Source: Arthrobacter sp. B1I2 (GTDB taxonomy: Bacteria; Actinomycetota; Actinomycetes; Actinomycetales; Micrococcaceae). From it: a DNA stretch of 64,000 nucleotides. Numbering within the stretch: the first letter of the stretch is position 1; each line of letters opens with the position of its first letter. Below, piece after piece: positions 47,878 to 58,900 of this stretch. Location: assembly GCF_030816485.1 (NCBI RefSeq), contig NZ_JAUSYC010000001.1, forward strand, positions 3,844,001 to 3,908,000. The letters run 5' to 3'. A program made the position numbers and the translations under genes. Below the pieces are notes generated by a model that was not told the DNA's origin, searched no databases, and worked only from the letters and a program-made list of their open reading frames with translations.

Positions 47878-50486
47878 TGCCGGCCCGGTCCTTGCTGGAT
47901 TGAGCCTGGCCCATCTGTGCCTTGCCCGGCCGAGCCTTGCCGGCTTGAGCCTGGCGCGGCGGGTTCCTGCGGTTCGGTGCCCGGGACCGGCGCGTCAACA
48001 GTGCCGGCAGCACGGCGGCGGCGCGCGGCAATGAACGCGGGTACCGCCGGCAACGCCAGGCGGCCGCCGCGCAGCCGCAGCCCGTTGCCGGAGTTCATGG
48101 CGGTCCGGGCGTCGGCGAGCAGCGAGCGGGGCGAGAACCGTGCCTGCTGCCGGCGCCAGAACCCCATGCCGGAGGTCATCTCCTTCAGCGAACCATCAAC
48201 GATGGTCCAGTACTCGCGGACTTCGTCCTCGGTGGGCTCCCCGGCGCCGAAGATCGAGGCGTCGGCCCGGCGCGCCAGCATGGTGGTAGTCCCCTGGGTT
48301 GCAGGGAACGCGTCGGCCAGGACCGCAGCGCTTTCGCGCCGCGTCGAGCGGGTGTCGACGGCGGCACCCAGGTCGGTCGCGAGGCTCACCACCTCGTTCC
48401 AGCCTCCGCCCACACGCTGGGCCGGGTGCCCGTCGCGGAAACGCGACTTCCGCCGTCGCGCCTTCAACAGGGCAATCAGCAACAGCGGCAGGCCCAGGAC
48501 CACCAGCGGGATCGCGGCGACGCCCAGCGCGCCCAGGAGGGCACCCCAGAACAGCCACGGGTTGTTCTTCTTCTGGTCCGCGTCCAGTGCGTCCGGCGAG
48601 GAATCCGGCGGCAGGTCTGCCGGCTCCTGCGGCGGGGGCGGCGGCTGCAGCACCTGCGGCTTGGGCTTGGACTTGTTCTCGGGGTCCGGCGGGATGGGGA
48701 TGTTGTCCTTGGGCGGGGTGGGATCAAAGCTGACCCAGCCCACCCGCTCAAATGCGACCTCCACCCAGGCGTGGACGTCCTTTCCGGTGATCTTCACCTC
48801 GCCGGCGCCGTTCTCCGGGCTGGTGGGCTCAGGGTAGAAACCCATCACCACGCGGGATGGGATGCCCAGGTGCCGGAGCATCAGGGACATGGCCACCGCG
48901 TACTGCTCGTCGTCACCGAGCATCTGCTTGGCGGTCAGCAGGTTGCGGATCCGGGCGGAGCCGTGGCCGGAAACGCTGGGCAGCTGCCCCTCGCTCACGA
49001 GTCCGTTACTGAAGGCTCCCGTCTTCTGGAAGTGCGCCTCGATCTGGCGCACCCGGTCGATCGCGGTGGGGGCATCGGCGGACAGGTCGTTGGCCTGGGA
49101 ACCCACTACCGGCGGAACTTCAAGAGGTGCGGGAAGCGAGATCCTGGCGAAGTCATACTGCGTCAACTGGCCATGCTCGAGTTTGACCGGGTCCGAGACC
49201 TGCACCGTGTAGGAGTCGCCGCGGGAGAGTCCGTTGGTGGTGACGGCGGTGTCCGTTCCCGGGTTGAAGTAGAGGCCTGCGGCGGCGGCGGAGCCGGACT
49301 GGTCAAAGCTGATGCCGGTGGTCTTGCGGCCGCCGGGAACGAAGAAGCCCTGGTAGTCCTCGACATTGATGCCGATCGAGTAGTCCTTGGTGGGCACTAC
49401 CCCGGAGGTGTCGGCGAGCGTGTTGATGGACTTGGCGTCGCCCACCTTGCTGAAGTTCCCGGAGCTGTTGGGGTCCATGTTGTAGTTGGTGCCGTTGAAG
49501 GCGTCCAGGGCACCGAGGCGCACCCGCCCGTCCCGCGGGAGCCCCTTGACCACGAACAGGGTGTCGTCCTTCTGGTCCTTGACGTAGGTCCGGAAACTGG
49601 CCAGCGGTGTGATGTAGTCCTTGGGATCAAACGGCGGTACCACCACGTTCCGCAGGACTTTGCGGTCCTCGCCGGCACTGACCAGCGGTGCGGCCACGGC
49701 GGTGATTCCCACGCTGACGGCGATCACTCCGGCGGCCATTCCCAACCGGCGGATCCTGGCCCGGCGTGTGGTTGCGCTGTCCGTCTGCGGGTTGTTGACG
49801 GCCACCCTCCGGGTGCTGTTCCGCCGCAGGGCATCCCGGCGGAAGGTTGCCCACGCGATGCCGAGCACGGTCAAGCCGACGCCACGTTCGAGGGTCAGGA
49901 ACGCCGCGTTGGTGCTGAAGGCGATGCCGGTGACGAACAGGACCAGCACCGGCAGGAGGGGCAGGTATGGGCTGCGGAGCCGCCAGGTCAGGAGTGCGGC
50001 CACGAGTGCCGTGACCAGCGAGCTGAGGAAGGGGACGATGAGCACGCCGCCGGCAGTTCCCACCGGCACGCCGACCGTGAGCATGTCCTTCCAGGCAAAC
50101 ACGACGCCCAGGAGCAGGATCCGCAGCGAGTCCAGGGTGGGGACGAACCCCGCGATGGCGGAGTCCGGCACGGCAAGCCAGGTCCCGAACACCAGGTAGG
50201 CGGCGAAGGCCAGGGCCGTGGTGATCAGCAGCCCCAGGCGCAGGTGGGCATTGGCTGCGCCGATGGCAAGGCCCAGGATGATGCCGCCGAACCCGGACAG
50301 CAGGTAGTACGGGTCACCGCCGAAGCTTAGGCCGAAACCGAGCAGGCCCAGGCCCAGCAGGACCACCAGGGCTCCGGCGTCGAGCAGGAAATGCCACAGG
50401 GGCTGGCCGTTGGAGAACGCCGAATCCGGGGCGGCGGCTTTGCGGCGGGTACGGGTTTGCGGGGACCGGCCCGGTGCGGTACTCAT
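47874..50486 (-). CDS. Transglutaminase-like membrane protein, catalytic Cys replaced
   Basis: An 870-residue protein. About six N-terminal membrane segments lie in 28-290, including LDAGALVVLLGLGLLGFGLS. An exported domain with the transglutaminase core follows at about 470-600, then a membrane segment at about 640-665 (LFWGALLGALGVAAIPLVVL) and a cytoplasmic tail. The core helix reads MLGDDEQYAVAMSLMLRHLG; the nucleophilic Cys of active members (GxCxxxA) is Asp here near residue 523. His (DVHAWVEV) near 571 and Asp (SFDPTPP) near 586 are kept. It may be a binding rather than enzymatic domain. The MoxR-DUF58-transglutaminase trio is a common gene set; its partner genes lie next to it. Confidence 0.88.
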   Translation of the reverse strand: MSTAPGRSPQTRTRRKAAAPDSAFSNGQPLWHFLLDAGALVVLLGLGLLGFGLSFGGDPYYLLSGFGGIILGLAIGAANAHLRLGLLITTALAFAAYLVFGTWLAVPDSAIAGFVPTLDSLRILLLGVVFAWKDMLTVGVPVGTAGGVLIVPFLSSLVTALVAALLTWRLRSPYLPLLPVLVLFVTGIAFSTNAAFLTLERGVGLTVLGIAWATFRRDALRRNSTRRVAVNNPQTDSATTRRARIRRLGMAAGVIAVSVGITAVAAPLVSAGEDRKVLRNVVVPPFDPKDYITPLASFRTYVKDQKDDTLFVVKGLPRDGRVRLGALDAFNGTNYNMDPNSSGNFSKVGDAKSINTLADTSGVVPTKDYSIGINVEDYQGFFVPGGRKTTGISFDQSGSAAAAGLYFNPGTDTAVTTNGLSRGDSYTVQVSDPVKLEHGQLTQYDFARISLPAPLEVPPVVGSQANDLSADAPTAIDRVRQIEAHFQKTGAFSNGLVSEGQLPSVSGHGSARIRNLLTAKQMLGDDEQYAVAMSLMLRHLGIPSRVVMGFYPEPTSPENGAGEVKITGKDVHAWVEVAFERVGWVSFDPTPPKDNIPIPPDPENKSKPKPQVLQPPPPPQEPADLPPDSSPDALDADQKKNNPWLFWGALLGALGVAAIPLVVLGLPLLLIALLKARRRKSRFRDGHPAQRVGGGWNEVVSLATDLGAAVDTRSTRRESAAVLADAFPATQGTTTMLARRADASIFGAGEPTEDEVREYWTIVDGSLKEMTSGMGFWRRQQARFSPRSLLADARTAMNSGNGLRLRGGRLALPAVPAFIAARRRRAAGTVDAPVPGTEPQEPAAPGSSRQGSAGQGTDGPGSIQQGPGRQ

Positions 50487-51826
50487 GCGGCGGCCTTTCT
50501 CAGCACGATGGCAAGGTCGGCCAGGTCGCCGAGCGTCAGGACAGTAAGGTCTGCGATGTTGGCCCTGGTGGGCGCTGCACCGGCTTCCACCCGCACCGCG
50601 AGGCTGCGCACGCCGGGCGGGACGGAGGCGGCAGCCGAGCGGAGCTGGGTGGCGGTCACGTTGCTGCCCACCACGAAGAAGACCACGGAGGCGTTGGGCA
50701 CGGTGTCAGCCAGGGTCCTGGCGAGGTCGACGGCGGTGCGGCGCATCGGGGTGCCGACGATCCGGGTCATGTCATCGAGCATGTTGCGGCCGGTTTCGCA
50801 GCGGAGCGGGCCTTTTTGTGTGAGCACATCCAGTTCACGCTGTTCGCGGATTGCCTGCCTGCCGATGGAGGCAGCCACCGAAATGGCCATCTCGAACTCG
50901 TTTTCGGAGGCGAATTCGTCGGTGTTGATGGACAGCGAGATAGCCAGGTGGGCGCGGCGGGTTTCTTCGAACTGGCGCACCATCAGTTTGTTGGTCCGGG
51001 CTGTGGTCTTCCAGTGGATGTGCCTGCGGTCGTCGCCCGGCACGTATTCGCGCAGGGCGTGGAAGGAGACGTCGGCGCTGGAGAGGTCCGTGGTTGGCAT
51101 GCCTTCGAGGTCGCGGATGAAGCCGGCGGCGGAACCGGCCAGGGCCACGGTCCGGGGGTGGACGAAGAGGTCCTCCGGCTCGGTCCAGAGGACCTGGCGG
51201 CGGAGCAGGTGCAGGGGGTCGGCCCGCACTGAGCGGACCGGCCCCACCACGATGACGGCGCGCCGCGCCGTGGGAATGGTGAACAGGTCCTCATGGACCT
51301 GGCCGGGCTTCATCCGGGGCAGGTGGAAGACGGCCGTGGTGCTGCCCACCGGCAGTTCCAAGGCGGCCGGCAGCAGCGGCCGTGCGGACGTATTGGAGAC
51401 GGCAATGCTGCCGACGGCGCTGTCCCCCACCGCCACCCGGGTGCGGGCGAGGTCCAGCACCACTCCGTACGAGGACCGGCCCAGGATGAACGCCACCGCG
51501 ATCACGAACATGGTGAATGCCGCGATAGCCGCAGCCGTTGCTTCCTGCCAGCCAAAGGCCTGGCCGGTGGTCCAGAGCAGGATCGCGGCGGCCAGGACGG
51601 ACCAGCCCAGGATGCTGACCACGGAAAGTACCGGCCAGGCGTACTTCAGCCAGTAGCCGCGGACCGCCCGCCAGGCGGGTGCCACGGCGAGCAGGGCCGT
51701 GGTACTGGCCTCGGACCAGACTGCTGCGGGGTGCAGGCGGGTGGGGCGGCCGCTCCGGTGGAACGGTTGCTGGAGTCGCTGCGCGAGCCGGGTCAACGGG
51801 GTGCCGCTGGACGTGCCGTCCGACAT
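50483..51826 (-). CDS. DUF58 domain protein
   Basis: A 447-residue protein. Two membrane segments are at about 65-115 (WPVLSVVSILGWSVLAAAIL; IAAFTMFVIAVAFILG), then a beta-rich region, and the DUF58 motif SFHALREYVPGDDRRHIHWK near residue 265, ending with a von Willebrand A-like fold (SINTDEF...). DUF58 proteins pair with MoxR ATPases, probably as substrates or partners in assembling envelope complexes. It overlaps the transglutaminase-like gene (ATGA) and follows moxR by 97 bases. Confidence 0.88.
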   Translation of the reverse strand: MSDGTSSGTPLTRLAQRLQQPFHRSGRPTRLHPAAVWSEASTTALLAVAPAWRAVRGYWLKYAWPVLSVVSILGWSVLAAAILLWTTGQAFGWQEATAAAIAAFTMFVIAVAFILGRSSYGVVLDLARTRVAVGDSAVGSIAVSNTSARPLLPAALELPVGSTTAVFHLPRMKPGQVHEDLFTIPTARRAVIVVGPVRSVRADPLHLLRRQVLWTEPEDLFVHPRTVALAGSAAGFIRDLEGMPTTDLSSADVSFHALREYVPGDDRRHIHWKTTARTNKLMVRQFEETRRAHLAISLSINTDEFASENEFEMAISVAASIGRQAIREQRELDVLTQKGPLRCETGRNMLDDMTRIVGTPMRRTAVDLARTLADTVPNASVVFFVVGSNVTATQLRSAAASVPPGVRSLAVRVEAGAAPTRANIADLTVLTLGDLADLAIVLRKAAA

Positions 51827-51923
51827 ATGGATGTGCCTTCGTTGTTGCGCTGGAATGGAATCTGTTGTGCCGTGCTGTGCTGTGGTGCGGCGCGATTGGT
51901 GCTGCGCGGGGCCCGGCCGCGGT

Positions 51924-52895
51924 TCAGGCGTTGGTGCGCTGCTGCGGGGCGGCGACGTCGGCCAGGATCCTGGTCAGTACGGCCTCGGGGGTGGCGCCGG
52001 AGAACTCGGCTTCCGGGTCCATCACGAACCGGTGGGTCCACACCACGGGTGCCAGTTCCTTGATGTCATCCGGCAGGACGAAGTTTCTGCCCTGGGCGGC
52101 GGCCCAGACCTTGGCTGCCCGGACCATGGCCAGGGCACCCCGGACGGAGACGCCCAGCCTGGTTTCCGGAGCGCTGCGGGTCTCCTCGCACAGCCGGGAG
52201 ATGTATTCCAGCACCGCGGTGTCCACATGCGCGGTGGCGGCGAGATCGGCCATGTCCGCCACCGCCTCGGTGGTGATGACGGCCGACAGTTCCTTGGAAC
52301 GGTCCCTGAGGTTGTTACCGCCCAGGAGCCGGACCGTGGAGGCGTGGTCCGGGTAGCCGATGGAGGTCTTGATGAGGAAGCGGTCCAGCTGGGCTTCGGG
52401 CAGGCGGTAGGTGCCGGCCTGCTCGATCGGGTTCTGGGTGGCCATGACCATGAAGGGCCGGCCGGCGGAGTAGGTGACTCCGTCCACGGTGACCCGGGAT
52501 TCCTCCATGACCTCCAGCAGCGCGGACTGTGTCTTGGGCGAGGCGCGGTTGATTTCATCGGCCAGGACGATGTTGTTGAAGATGGGGCCCTTGTGGAACT
52601 CGAACTTCTGCGTTTTCTGGTCGTAGATGGTCACACCGGTGACGTCCGACGGCAGCAGGTCGGGCGTGAACTGGATGCGGTTGTTGGAGCCCTGCACCGT
52701 CGCGGCGAGGGCCCGGGCCAGGGAGGTCTTTCCCGTGCCCGGGGCATCCTCGAACAGGACGTGGCCCTCGGCCATCATGGCGGTGAAGGTAAGCCGGATG
52801 ACGTGTTCCTTGCCCAGCACCGCCTGCCCTACGTTGGCAACCAGCTTTTCGAATGTGTCGGCAAACCACTCGGCCTGCTCGATGGTCATGGTCAT
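51924..52895 (-). CDS. MoxR-family AAA+ ATPase
   Basis: A 323-residue ATPase. Walker A is FEDAPGTGKTSLARAL near residue 52, Walker B NNIVLADEINRASPKTQSAL near 111, sensor 1 VMATQNPIEQAGTYRLPEAQ and sensor 2 GVSVRGALAMVRAAK near 270. MoxR proteins act as chaperone-like machines with DUF58/vWA partners. ATG 52895 was chosen because AAGGAAG precedes it. A longer frame to 53153 runs through the end of the giant gene and is not family-like. The giant gene A ends 80 bases upstream in the same direction. Confidence 0.93.
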   Translation of the reverse strand: MTMTIEQAEWFADTFEKLVANVGQAVLGKEHVIRLTFTAMMAEGHVLFEDAPGTGKTSLARALAATVQGSNNRIQFTPDLLPSDVTGVTIYDQKTQKFEFHKGPIFNNIVLADEINRASPKTQSALLEVMEESRVTVDGVTYSAGRPFMVMATQNPIEQAGTYRLPEAQLDRFLIKTSIGYPDHASTVRLLGGNNLRDRSKELSAVITTEAVADMADLAATAHVDTAVLEYISRLCEETRSAPETRLGVSVRGALAMVRAAKVWAAAQGRNFVLPDDIKELAPVVWTHRFVMDPEAEFSGATPEAVLTRILADVAAPQQRTNA

Positions 52896-52975
52896 GATGT
52901 TGGCTTCCTTCTGATGGGTCGAAATTCTGTGCCGGCCCGGGCTGTCCGGGCCTTCGTTGAGTTGGTGGTGCTGCC

Positions 52976-55900
52976 CTACTTGTTCGGCATCCCTGGAGGC
53001 GGGTTGCACCCGACGTTGGAGGTATCGCAGCGGAGCCAGTTGCCCTTGGCCATTCCTTCGCTCAGGTGGTACCAGATACCGCTGGGATTGTTCGAGGTCT
53101 TGTACCAGACCTGGTAGCGGTCGGACCGGGAGTAGGCGCCGGCGTCGAGCCAAATGCCCTCACCCGTGCACTGTGACGGGTTGCCTGCAACGAAACTGTC
53201 CGTACCCTTTCGCGGTTCGGTGCAGCTGCGCACCGGGCTGGCCGTGACGTTCCAGTCCGTGGGCGGCGGCGGGGTGTTGTCTGGACCGGAGGTTGACGTA
53301 GCTGGTCCGCCAATCGCTCCGTCCACGATTGTTACGGCTTTGACGCGCAACCTGTGGCTCTGGTTCCATCCACCGGCGCCGGCGTCGAAGCTGGTGGCCT
53401 TGCCCACGTTCTGCCAGCCACCGCCGTCCATGCTCACCTCATAGTGGTTCAGCGGCCGACCATTCGTGCTGGGGTTATTCCAGGTCCAGTGCACCTGGCC
53501 GTCGCCCTTGGCCGACGTAATACCATTCACGTTGGGGGCATTGGCCGGCCCATACGGGTTTCCCGTGCCGATGGCCTTGGCATCGCCGGACATGTTGTTC
53601 TTGGTGGAGGTCGCAACGATGGTGACGGTGATGTCCCTGCCGTTGGTCATGCCGCCGATGATTCCTCCCCCGGCCTTGATGGCCCCGGTCCTGCCGTCGG
53701 CGTTGTAGGAGTAGGCAATCTCGGTGGCGGTGGACCCGTTACGCTGCGCGTCATTCAGCGGCGTGAACGTAACCTCAAGCTGGCCGCTGGTTCCCGTCTC
53801 CTTCACCGTCCCGCCGTTGACCTGGCCCGGCTTGCCCGCTGCCCGGATGGGAGCCGACGGGGCACTGGTTCCACTGGTGCCGGCCTTGTTCGTGGCCGAC
53901 ACCGTGAAGGTGTAGTTGGCTTCCGAGTTGTCCACAGTGACGTTCTGCGAAGTGCCGGAGACCGGCTGGCTCGACACCGCAGCGCCGCCCCGGAGCGTGG
54001 TCAGCGTGTATGAGGACACGGGATCACCATTGTTGTTCGGCGCCGTCCAGACCACCCGCAGCTGGCTTTGGGAACCAACCGGCGTTGCCTGGGCAACGCT
54101 CGGTGCAGCAGGAGTCGCGGGAACGCCAGCAGGTACTTCGGCCGCAGAATAAGGGCTCCACTCGGACGGGTCCTTGGCGTCGTTTCGGGCCAGGACCCGG
54201 ACCTTGTAGGAGACGCCGTTCTGCAGGCCCTTCCAGACATAGCTCACGGAGGTCAGGTTCTGGATCTGGGCGTTCTGCCCGGCAGGCGCCGGTGAAATTT
54301 CCAGGTCGTAGGACTTCACCGGGGAGCCCTTGCTGGCCGGGGCGGTCCAGTTGACCGTCAGCTGCTTGTCGCCGAACTTCAGCGACGGCGCCAGCGGCGT
54401 ATCCGGCTTCACGTCCGGGCGCACATCGGCCGAGGCCGGCGACCGGTCGGACTCGCCGAACTCATTCGTGGCCGTCACCTGGAAGTGGTAGGTGGTGTTG
54501 TTGGTCAGGCCGTTCAGGGTGCAGGTGTTGGCGGGGCAGTCCTGCCGGAACCCGCCCTCCCCGTACACGGTGTACTTGGTGATGGCCGAACCCCTGTCCG
54601 CCGGCGCGGACCAGTTCAGCAGCGCGGTTTGATTGCCCACGCTTTGCGCCTGCGGTGTGGTGGGTGCCGCAGGCTTGTCCTTGACGGTGAGCCGGACACG
54701 CGCAGTTGCGTGGCGGGACGGGTCACCTGTCTTGTCCTCCACCGTGTAGGCGACCACCAGGGTCCCAGTGAAGCCGGGAGCGGGAGTGACGGTGACCGAG
54801 TCCCCATTGACGCCCACATTGCCGCTGCCTGTTTCGGTATTGGCGGCGATGATCTTCAGCGCTGTTTCGGGGAACGGGTTGGCATCGTTGGCCAGGACGT
54901 TGATGGTGACCGGTTTGCCGGCGGCGGCGTTGGCTTCCGCGTCGTCGTTGGCCACGGGCTTGGGCCGGTTGGAGGCCGTCACCGCAAGCTGGTACGTTGC
55001 CGTGGCTTCGAGGCCCCGGGGGTCCGTCGCCTTGACCTGCACGGCAGCCCTGGTTCCCGTGGCGGTGGAGTCCGCCGCCGAAGCCTTCAGCGTCTTGCCG
55101 TCGATGCGTGCATTGAAGCCGCCGGGAGAATCGCCCACCAGTTCATACTTCATCTTCTCCACGTCGTCCTGGTCGGGATCCGAGGTCAGCTTTCCAAGGT
55201 CGGTGCTGGCCGAGTCACCCTTCGGCACATCCATGGTCGCGCCAAGCAGTTCCGGCGGGTTGTTCTTGTTGGGATCCGGGAGGACCTTGGTACGGATGCT
55301 CAAGGTGGACTTCAGGCCGGCAGGATCGTCCGGCCCGGTCCCGTCGGTCACCTCGAAGGTGAGCGAGCCGGGGCCCACATAGTCGGCAGCTGCCGTGTAC
55401 TTCAGACCGGTGCCGTCGTTCGTTACCGGGTTGGCGCCATCGGCGCCGATGAGCTTGATGCGGTCCGCCTGGGTCAGGCGGGGCGACCGTCCTTCCCGTA
55501 CCTTGACCCATTCCTTCAGGTCGACGTCGACGGACTTCCCGGCGACCACCTCGAGGACTTCGTCCTTTGCCAGGGTGGGAACCTGCTGGCCCAGGCCCGG
55601 CACCCAGATGATGGCCGTGGACTGCTGGCCGTCCACGTCTTCCACGGCGTACGGGATGAGTTGGGGCTGTTCGGTGAGGTCCACCAGCACGTTGCCGTTG
55701 CCGCCGGGGCGTGCCGTGGTGGCTTCGGTGCCGATCTTCAGGTTCTCGCCCACGCCGTCGGGGTCCTCGTCATTCTTGAGGACAGGAACGTCCACGGCCG
55801 TCTTGCCCATGGCCTGCGCCGAGGTCACCCTGTCATCGCGCGCAATCGGCGCCTTCAGGGGTACCTCATTGTCAACCACCAGGCGGATGGTGGCCTGTGC

Positions 55901-58900
55901 GGTGGCGTCCCGGTCATCGGCGATGGTGTAGCGGACGTTGACGGTTCCTGCCTCGTTCGGCGCCAACATGATAATGCGGCCGCTGTTCCTGCTGACGGTG
56001 GCCTGGAGGGCCGGATCGGCCTCGATGCCGTCGGTCAGGATGCGGATGCGGTCGCCGTCGGGATCCGTGTCGTTGGCAGTCGCGTCCACGGCGATCTGCC
56101 GGCCCGGGCGCACCCGGACCTCGTCATCCACCGGGGTGGGCTTCTGGTTCATCTCGCCGCGCGGCGCGACGCCCACGGTCACGGTTCCCGTGTTGACGGC
56201 GCCCTGGCGGTCCACCACCTTGTAGCGGAAGGTATCGGTACCGGCGCCGTCCCCCGCAGCGGTGAAGTCGATGAAGTTGCTTCCCACTGTGGCGGTTCCC
56301 ATGGCAGGGGTGCTGTCGATGCCGGTCAACTGCACGGAGTCGCCGTCGGGATCGATGCCGTCGAGGGGAACCGGGATCCGGACGGTGCCGGCTGCCACCA
56401 CGCGGGCGGTGAGGTTCCGCGGCTGGGGCCGGGAGTTCTCGGCACCTTCCAGCGGGAGGATGTGGATGGTCACCGCGGCAGCGCTCTTCTGGCCCTGCGG
56501 ATCCACCGCGTTGTAGATGGCGCGCACGGTCTTGGGCTGGCTGCCCGCAATGAAGCGGAGGGTGTTCTCGGAGACGAAGCTTTTGCCATCGGCCGGATCC
56601 ACCGGCTGGGGCAATACGGGGTCAACGGTCAGTTCCAGTCCCTGCGGGTGGGTGTCGTTGTCCAGGACCGGGATGGTGACGACGTCGTTGACGCGGACAT
56701 TCACCTCATCCGGTTTGGGCTGCGGCGCCTCCACTACGGCTGGAGCCGGGACAGGCACCACGGACACGCTGCCGGTGGCCGACTTTTTGCCGTTGGACAT
56801 GGTGTATTCGAACAGGATGGGGTCCTTGGTTCCAAGGATGTCGGTGATCCTCAGGACACCGTGGTTGATCACGCTGACAGACACCGGAGCGTTGTCCGGG
56901 AGCTTGACCGACTGCAGCACCAGGACCCCGCCGGAGGGGTCGGAGTCGTTGGCCAGGGGGTCCAGCAGCACGCTGCCCCCGGTGGGCATGAGCGCCACGT
57001 CGTGGACGGCCACGGGCTCGCCGCCGTCGTTGCCGGATTCAACGTCGACGCGGATCAACCCCTGGCTGCTTTGCGGGCCGTTGCTGGCAATGTAGGTGAG
57101 GTAGACCGGGCCGGGCGTGCTGCTGCGGAAGGTGACGGTGCCGCCGTCGGTGACGGGGCCCAGCTCGGCGGGACCGTTGGCCTCCACCTGGGCCAGCCGG
57201 AGGGCACCGCCGTTGGGGTCGACGTCGTTCTTCAACGGGGAGATGACCAGGTCCTGGCCCACGACGGCGGTGACGTGGTCGGCATTGACCACGGGCGCCA
57301 GGGCGCCGGGCGGCTGGACGTTGACCACTACCTTGCCGGTGACCGTGGCGCGGCCGTCCCAGATGGTGACCTGGACGTTCTTCTTGCCGGCGGTTGCGCC
57401 GGAATCCTGGAAGGTGAGCAGGCCGTCGCGCCGCACCTTAACCTGGTCCTGGTCGTTGTCGGCCTTGGCGTCGAGGAGCACAAGGTCGTCGCCGTCGGGG
57501 TCGATCCAGTCGGTGAGGATGTTCTGGCTGACGGTTTTGCCCTGTTCCACCAGCATGGTGGTGTCTTCGCCGCGCTTGAACTTCGGCGGCTTGTTCTCGT
57601 CCGGTCCCACCACGCTGAGGGTGACCTGGCCGGTGGCGGACAGGCCGCGCCCGTCCGAGGCACTGTAGTTGAAGGTCTCCGTGCCGGGCTTGGCATCCGC
57701 GGGGACGGTGATCTGGAATGCGGTGCCGCCGTAGATGTTTTCCAGCGTGCCGGACTTGGGTCCTGCGTCCCCCACTGCGGCCGTAAGGACGTCGCCGTCG
57801 GGGTCGGAGTCGTTGTCCAGGACGCTGAGGATGGTGGTCCGGCCGGGGCGCACGCCGACGGCGTCGGGCTTGGTTTCCGGCGGCCGGTTGGGTTTAGTGC
57901 GGTCCGGCAGGACGTTGATGGTGTTGTTGTCCGCCGATTCCTGGTCCTGGTCATCGGATTCGTTCTTGGGCGGGATGACGTCGTCCCAGTTGTTGACCAG
58001 CTGCATGTTCTGGTTCACCAGCCACACATTCCCCGAATTCACATCGTTCAGGACCACCAGGTCCCGGTTCACCCGGAAAACATACGACGGCGACGCACTC
58101 GCCTTGGGCACGTCCACGTTCTTATCGTCCCCGTCATTAACGCAGTCCCGGACGTACTTGTTCGCACCCGACCACGCCGCATGCACACACCCGCCCAACT
58201 GCACCGGAGCCGCCGGAACACCCTCACCGTCAAAGGTCACCGTCTTCGCCGTGCCACCATCAAGAGGCTGCTTCAACAACGCCCTCCGCGTCGCAACAGC
58301 CACCACATCACTGCCCGGCCCCGCCTGCTGCAACTTCGCATCCCGCGCGTTCTCCAACGCCAACCGCTTACCACCCGGCAGAAACAGGCTCCCGGCCGCA
58401 GCATCCAGAACCACCGGCTTATCCCCCACCACCGTGACCTGCAAATCCCCCGCACCCTTAAGCCCATCCCACGTGCTGGACTCCGAAGACACCACCGCCC
58501 CGTCCGCATCCACACCCGTCACCGTCACCACCCCGGACTTCGGATCCACCGAATAAATCCGGTCATCAGAACCCACCGCCGAGACAATTCCCTCAGAGCC
58601 CACCATCACCGGCTCCGACGCTTCCTTATCAAAACCATTCACCGTGGACGGAGACACCGCCCACACCTTCCCCGACCCAGCATCCGTCACCGAAATCGTC
58701 CGCGCACCAAAACTCACATCAGCAGCCCCCGGCAACTGCTTATCCCCACCCAAACGCATATTCGCCGGCGACACCTGGTTCAACGTCGAACCAGTCTCAT
58801 CATCAACAAACACCTCACCGGCATGCTGCAACACATCAAACGTCGTCGACGCCGGCGTCACCGCACCATCCAACACCCGCGACGGATAATTCAACCGCCC

